Source of the DNA: an uncultured Burkholderiaceae bacterium
GTDB taxonomy: Bacteria; Pseudomonadota; Gammaproteobacteria; Burkholderiales; Burkholderiaceae
Direction: 5' to 3'
Assembly (NCBI GenBank): GCA_937862845.1
Contig: CALMCK010000098.1
Span: forward strand, 1 to 8,065
DNA length: 8,065 bases
In this document: positions 6,751-8,065 of the stretch, one piece after another
Position numbering within the stretch: the stretch's first letter is position 1
How the letters are laid out: each line of letters starts with the position of its first letter
Program-made: the position numbers and the translations under genes
Notes under the pieces: model-generated
Seen by the model: the letters and a program-made list of their open reading frames with translations, nothing else
Database searches by the model: none
What the model was told of the DNA's origin: nothing

Positions 6751-8065
6751 ATGAGCACACAACACATCAACATCGACGTCGCCATCATCGGTGCAGGCAC
6801 CGCAGGTTTGTCCGCGTATCGAGCGGCACGCAAGCAAGGCGCCAGCGCTTTGCTCATCGAAGGTGGACCTTACGGCACCACCTGCGCGCGGGTCGGCTGC
6901 ATGCCGTCCAAACTTCTCATCGCGGCGGCAGAAGCCATGCACGCGCAGGAGCGCCTCGCTGCATTCGGCATTGATGTGCCTGCCGCCCGTGTTGATGGCG
7001 TGCGTGTCATGCAACGCGTCCTCGCCGAGCGCGACCGCTTCGTGGGCTTTGTCCTCGAAGGTGTGGATGAGATTTCAGCGACAGATAAATTGCGCGGCTA
7101 TGCCAAATTCAAAGACAGCCACACACTGGAAGTCGCCCTCGAAGCGGGTGGCACAGCCATCGTGAATGCCAAATCCATTGTCATCGCCACGGGTTCCACA
7201 CCCTTTAAGCCGACCGAGCTTGCAGCCGCGGGCGATCGACTCGTGGTCAACGACGATATTTTTGCTTGGACAGATTTACCCAAAAGTGTGCTGGTGCTCG
7301 GCGCGGGCGTGATAGGGCTTGAGTTGGGTCAAGCGTTGAGCCGACTCGGCGTCGACACCACCCTCATTGGTCGACACGACCACATGGCGATGTTGTCCGA
7401 TCCTGTGGTACTGGACACGGCGATTGGTATTTTTCGTCAAGAAATGCACTACATCAGCGACGGCGCGATCACAGCGGTGGCGCGCAGCGAGGCGGGCGTT
7501 GTCGTCACCTACACAGACAACGATAAAGTCAGCCACACCAAAACCGTTGATTATCTGATTTCAACCGCAGGGCGTCGGGTCAACCTGCCGCAGTTGGATT
7601 TGGCCGCTGCCCACATTGCCATCAATAAAAAAGGCATCCCCAACTTTAACTCAGACACCATGCAAATCGACAACAGCCATGTCTTTCTCGCAGGCGATGT
7701 CAATGCAGAATTGCAACTTTTGCACGAAGCGGCCGACGAAGGCGCCATCGCTGGAGCGAATGCCGCTCGCATCGCACAGAGCCAAGACGTACAAGCCGAT
7801 CAACGCCGAACGCCTTTGTCGATAGTCTTTTCTGATCCCAACATCGCCACCGTTGGCACGCCGTATCGCTCGTTGGATTTGACACGCAGCGCCGCTGGCG
7901 AAGTCAGTTTTCACAATCAAGGCCGTTCGCGCGTCATGCTCGTCAATCAAGGCAAACTGCGTGTCTATGCAGATACCGAGACGCGTCAATTGCTCGGTGC
8001 CGAAATGATTGGCCCGCGCAATGAACACCTCGCCCACCTGCTCGCATGGGCGCACCAGATGGGTT
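6751..8065 (+). CDS. FAD-dependent disulfide reductase, dihydrolipoyl dehydrogenase class (cut by right edge)
   Basis: The first 438 codons of a class I flavin disulfide reductase are present, with no stop before the window ends. Seen in order: FAD-binding GAGTAG (14-19), redox pair C45-ARVG-C50 followed by MPSK, IATGS (145-149), pyridine-nucleotide Rossmann motif GAGVIG (184-189), STAGRR (271-276), second FAD motif FLAGDV (312-317), and the start of the dimer interface with VFSDPNIATVG (359-369). The C-terminal His-Glu acid/base pair would lie past the edge. The redox motif departs from the usual CLNVGC of dihydrolipoyl dehydrogenase, and after the second Rossmann strand comes IGRHD (R208), not the acidic residue of NAD enzymes. 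I recall this CARVGC subfamily annotated as dihydrolipoyl dehydrogenase (Lpd3-like) outside the 2-oxoacid dehydrogenase operons. The start has GGAA four bases upstream. The substrate is uncertain: lipoamide, glutathione or another disulfide. Confidence 0.9.
   Translation, partial: MSTQHINIDVAIIGAGTAGLSAYRAARKQGASALLIEGGPYGTTCARVGCMPSKLLIAAAEAMHAQERLAAFGIDVPAARVDGVRVMQRVLAERDRFVGFVLEGVDEISATDKLRGYAKFKDSHTLEVALEAGGTAIVNAKSIVIATGSTPFKPTELAAAGDRLVVNDDIFAWTDLPKSVLVLGAGVIGLELGQALSRLGVDTTLIGRHDHMAMLSDPVVLDTAIGIFRQEMHYISDGAITAVARSEAGVVVTYTDNDKVSHTKTVDYLISTAGRRVNLPQLDLAAAHIAINKKGIPNFNSDTMQIDNSHVFLAGDVNAELQLLHEAADEGAIAGANAARIAQSQDVQADQRRTPLSIVFSDPNIATVGTPYRSLDLTRSAAGEVSFHNQGRSRVMLVNQGKLRVYADTETRQLLGAEMIGPRNEHLAHLLAWAHQMG

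Noticed and set aside
7651..8055. 134-codon minus-strand open frame near the right edge
   Set aside because: It is antisense to the conserved FAD and interface domains of the disulfide reductase and shows no family features.

Overview
The window looks like chromosomal DNA of a betaproteobacterium, more likely Burkholderiales than Neisseriales. The clues are the residue-level character of IscS, IscR and the GNAT protein, the hybrid peroxiredoxin-glutaredoxin, and an amylosucrase close to the Neisseria polysaccharea enzyme. Base composition is moderate, roughly half G+C, and fairly even. I see no insertion sequence, phage gene, tRNA, rRNA, CRISPR array or attachment site. All assignments come from reading the translated sequence and from memory of the families; no database search was run.

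Left block (1-1000): on the minus strand, iscR is followed by the first 121 codons of iscS, so the left edge cuts into the start of an isc iron-sulfur cluster operon. A 138-base divergent region (863-1000) separates iscR from a plus-strand GNAT acetyltransferase gene (1001-1600). It holds a tandem GTTGAC repeat and a 6-bp inverted repeat.

Middle block (1634-5533): a strong bidirectional terminator lies between the convergent GNAT and ABC exporter genes. The exporter (1680-3506) and a complete amylosucrase (3581-5533) are both on the minus strand, 74 bases apart with no terminator between them. They are probably one transcript, amylosucrase first. Amylosucrase turns sucrose into an alpha-1,4-glucan plus fructose. 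Whether the exporter is functionally linked to it is unknown.

Right block (5534-8065): an AT-rich divergent region of 289 bases (5534-5822) has no gene but carries candidate promoters for amylosucrase and for the rightward gene. That gene is a hybrid peroxiredoxin-glutaredoxin (5823-6563), followed by a strong terminator (6595-6624). After about 126 bases in which I see no convincing promoter or RNA, a flavin disulfide reductase of the dihydrolipoyl dehydrogenase class starts at 6751 and runs off the right edge.

Themes: iron-sulfur homeostasis (IscR/IscS) and thiol redox defence (Prx-Grx and a disulfide reductase) flank a carbohydrate-storage enzyme and an exporter. I found no clearly new multi-gene system. 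The most interesting points are the Prx-Grx/reductase pair, where the reductase has an unusual redox motif and an arginine where NAD-type enzymes usually have an acidic residue, and the amylosucrase-exporter pairing.
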